Shown here piece after piece: positions 62,374-64,000 of a stretch of 64,000 nucleotides of DNA. A program made the translations under genes and the position numbers. This DNA comes from Blastopirellula marina (GTDB taxonomy: Bacteria; Planctomycetota; Planctomycetia; Pirellulales; Pirellulaceae): contig NZ_PUHY01000012.1 in NCBI RefSeq assembly GCF_002967765.1, positions 1,178,001 to 1,242,000 on the forward strand, read 5' to 3'. Under the pieces are notes generated by a model that worked only from the letters and a program-made list of their open reading frames with translations, ran no database searches and was not told the DNA's origin. Numbering within the stretch: position 1 is the first letter of the stretch; each line of letters starts with the position of its first letter.

Positions 62374-64000
62374 TTACGCTTCTTTCGGCGTTTCTGGTGG
62401 TGGCTCGTGCCCTTCATGATGGATCGGATCCAAGCCTTCCTTCTGTAGGATCTTCATCACCACGTAGTAGAACACTGGCGTGAAGATCAAGCCGAAGCCG
62501 GTCACGCCCAACATACCGCTGAACACGGCCACGCCTAACGCATACCGCATTTCCGCACCGGCTCCATGACCCCACAACAGTGGAGCAACACCGAGCACAA
62601 ACGCGAAGCTGGTCATCACGATCGGTCGAAGTCGTGTCACGCATGCTTGAACCGTTGCTTCGAGAAGGGGTTTGTTCTCTTTTTCCATCAAGTCTTTCGC
62701 GAACTCGACCACGAGAATGGCGTTTTTACACGCCAACCCCACCAGCACCACAAACCCAATCTGCACGAAGATGTTCATGGCCATCTGAGCGATGAACACG
62801 CCCGTCAAAGCGGCGAGAACACACATCGGCACCACCAGGATAATGGTCACCGGCAATTCCCAGCTTTCGTACTGCGCGGCCAAAATCAAGTAAACCAAGA
62901 TCACCGCACCAATCAACGCAGAAATTGGGTTCTGGAGCACATCTTTGAACGACGTGAACTGGCTCGCTTGTTGTTGCAAGAACGAGATTTCTGTCCATTC
63001 GGCTTCCATCGATTCTGGCAACTCGGCTTCCGCCAATTGGTCCATCAGTTCCAAGACTTCGCCTGTGCTGAGGAATGGCACGTTGACACCGTTGATCGCT
63101 GCCGCAGGGAAGTTGTTGTAGCGATTGATGAACATTGGCCCGGTGCTGTCTTCGATGGTGCACAGCGTGCCAAGAGGTACCATCTCGCCCGTTCGGCTTT
63201 TCACTTTGAACTGACGAACCGAGTCGGCGTTCACGCGGAACTTCGATTCAGCCTGAGCATTCACTTGCCAAGTTCGGCCGAAGCGATTGAAGTCGTTCAC
63301 ATAGAAGCCGCCGGAATAGACCTGAAGTGCCTGGAAGACGGCATCGAGATCGACCCCCATCGACTTACACTTCTCGCGGTCGATATCGATATAAAGCTGT
63401 GGGGTGTTCGCTCGGAAACTGCTAAACGCAACCACGATACCAGGCTGTTCGAGCGCAACGTTGGCCAGGTTGTCGGCCTGAGCTTGCAGCGCCGAGTAGC
63501 CGTTATCCTCCAGGTCCTTGACCATCAGCTTGAAACCGCCAGCGTTCCCTAAACCGCTAATCGGCGGAGCCTCGAAGACGGAGATGCGAGCCTCTTGAAT
63601 CTCGGAGAACTTCTTGCGCAGGTCGCTGGCAATTGCCTCGGATGAGAGCGTGTGATCGCGTCGTTCCGAGAACGGCTTGAGCACCATGAAGCCACCGCCG
63701 AGGTTCGAGGTGACCGCGTTTTGCACGAACGACTGACCAGAGACATCCACGATATGCAGAACGCCCGGCGTACCCATGGCGATCTTTTCGATTTTGCTCA
63801 TCACGGCATCGGTTCGTTCTCGCGAAGCCGAGTCTGGCAACTGGACATCCAAGATCAAATAGCCCTGGTCCTGCGTCGGGATGAAGCCTGTCGGGACGAC
63901 GGTAAAGCCGTAGCCGGTCAAGCCAATCAGGCCGACATAGACCACCAGGGCGACGCCGCTGATTCGTAAGAGTGAGGCAATCCCGCGACCGTAATGATCG
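62374..64000 (-). CDS. RND efflux transporter (HAE1 type), C-terminal part, cut by window end
   Basis: The frame stays open to 64000 (542 codons), so the 5' half is outside the window; GTG at 63945 is internal. Visible: the helix leading into TGFIPTQDQGYLILDVQLPDSAS, the second periplasmic porter domain (about 63850-63000), and the final six transmembrane helices including AALTGVFIAQMAMNIFVQIGFVVLVGLACKNAILVVEFA and RLRPIVMTSFAFVLGVAPLL. Proton-driven export of drugs or other small hydrophobic compounds through a tripartite pump; the adaptor and outer-membrane partner would lie beyond the window. The Pro/Glu-rich C-terminus is cytoplasmic. Confidence 0.93.
   Translation of the reverse strand, partial: DHYGRGIASLLRISGVALVVYVGLIGLTGYGFTVVPTGFIPTQDQGYLILDVQLPDSASRERTDAVMSKIEKIAMGTPGVLHIVDVSGQSFVQNAVTSNLGGGFMVLKPFSERRDHTLSSEAIASDLRKKFSEIQEARISVFEAPPISGLGNAGGFKLMVKDLEDNGYSALQAQADNLANVALEQPGIVVAFSSFRANTPQLYIDIDREKCKSMGVDLDAVFQALQVYSGGFYVNDFNRFGRTWQVNAQAESKFRVNADSVRQFKVKSRTGEMVPLGTLCTIEDSTGPMFINRYNNFPAAAINGVNVPFLSTGEVLELMDQLAEAELPESMEAEWTEISFLQQQASQFTSFKDVLQNPISALIGAVILVYLILAAQYESWELPVTIILVVPMCVLAALTGVFIAQMAMNIFVQIGFVVLVGLACKNAILVVEFAKDLMEKENKPLLEATVQACVTRLRPIVMTSFAFVLGVAPLLWGHGAGAEMRYALGVAVFSGMLGVTGFGLIFTPVFYYVVMKILQKEGLDPIHHEGHEPPPETPKEA

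Overview
The window looks like chromosomal DNA of a marine-type planctomycete, probably family Pirellulaceae (Blastopirellula/Bremerella/Rhodopirellula-like). This is inferred from gene content, not from a marker gene. The signs are tandem secreted formylglycine sulfatases, two DUF1080 (3-keto-disaccharide hydrolase) proteins, a GxGYxYP protein, a secreted aldose epimerase, a Ser/Thr kinase with an outward-facing sensor, ECF sigma/anti-sigma genes and many secreted or membrane proteins of unknown function. Base composition looks mid-50s % G+C by eye and fairly even. I see no insertion sequence, prophage, CRISPR array or integrase; this is ordinary core/accessory chromosome with two tRNA genes, Ser(CGA) and Lys(CTT).

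Layout. 0.2-6.8 kb: a plus-strand envelope cluster (GNAT/FemAB-like acetyltransferase, polysaccharide deacetylase, flippase, GT4 glycosyltransferase, PlsC acyltransferase, CdsA), then tRNA-Ser. 7.2-11.5 kb: a tightly overlapping minus-strand operon of an ABC ATPase, a large permease and four uncharacterised membrane proteins, one only 39 aa long. 11.9-15.5 kb: two tandem sulfatases whose C-termini both resemble the VHL beta domain; the second carries a perfect 35-nt palindrome in its coding sequence. 15.5-23.2 kb: PEP carboxylase, small secreted proteins (one perhaps frameshifted), a GxGYxYP protein and an ABC-F ATPase. 23.9-26.0 kb: HD-GYP plus PilZ genes (c-di-GMP turnover and sensing) and an orphan PhnZ-type HD oxygenase. 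26.1-34.4 kb: a secreted esterase, two DUF1080 proteins and a full-length Lhr helicase. 34.5-41.5 kb: a hybrid histidine kinase, a CLC transporter with CBS domains, a TsdA-like dihaem cytochrome and threonine dehydratase.

42.0-45.8 kb: three co-oriented receiver-domain genes (REC-histidine kinase, REC-HDOD, REC-degenerate HD-GYP) form a signalling module. 45.8-50.8 kb: Ada, a putative lipoprotein, a GlsB/YeaQ-like protein, an isolated P-II protein, a 940-bp gene-free stretch with a strong minus-strand terminator that no visible gene explains, then a thioredoxin-like protein and SufE. 50.8-59.3 kb: sensor Ser/Thr kinase, secreted aldose 1-epimerase, an ECF sigma/anti-sigma/PDZ operon and a GAF-sigma54 activator. 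59.5-64 kb: tRNA-Lys, a leucine-rich-repeat protein, two TPM-domain proteins and the 3' part of an RND efflux pump that runs off the window.

Most likely sources of new biology, in my reading: the VHL-like domains on the sulfatases and the palindrome inside one of them, the unexplained terminator/noncoding locus at 49.1-49.5 kb, the three-gene REC module with a pseudo-HD-GYP, and the ABC/microprotein operon.
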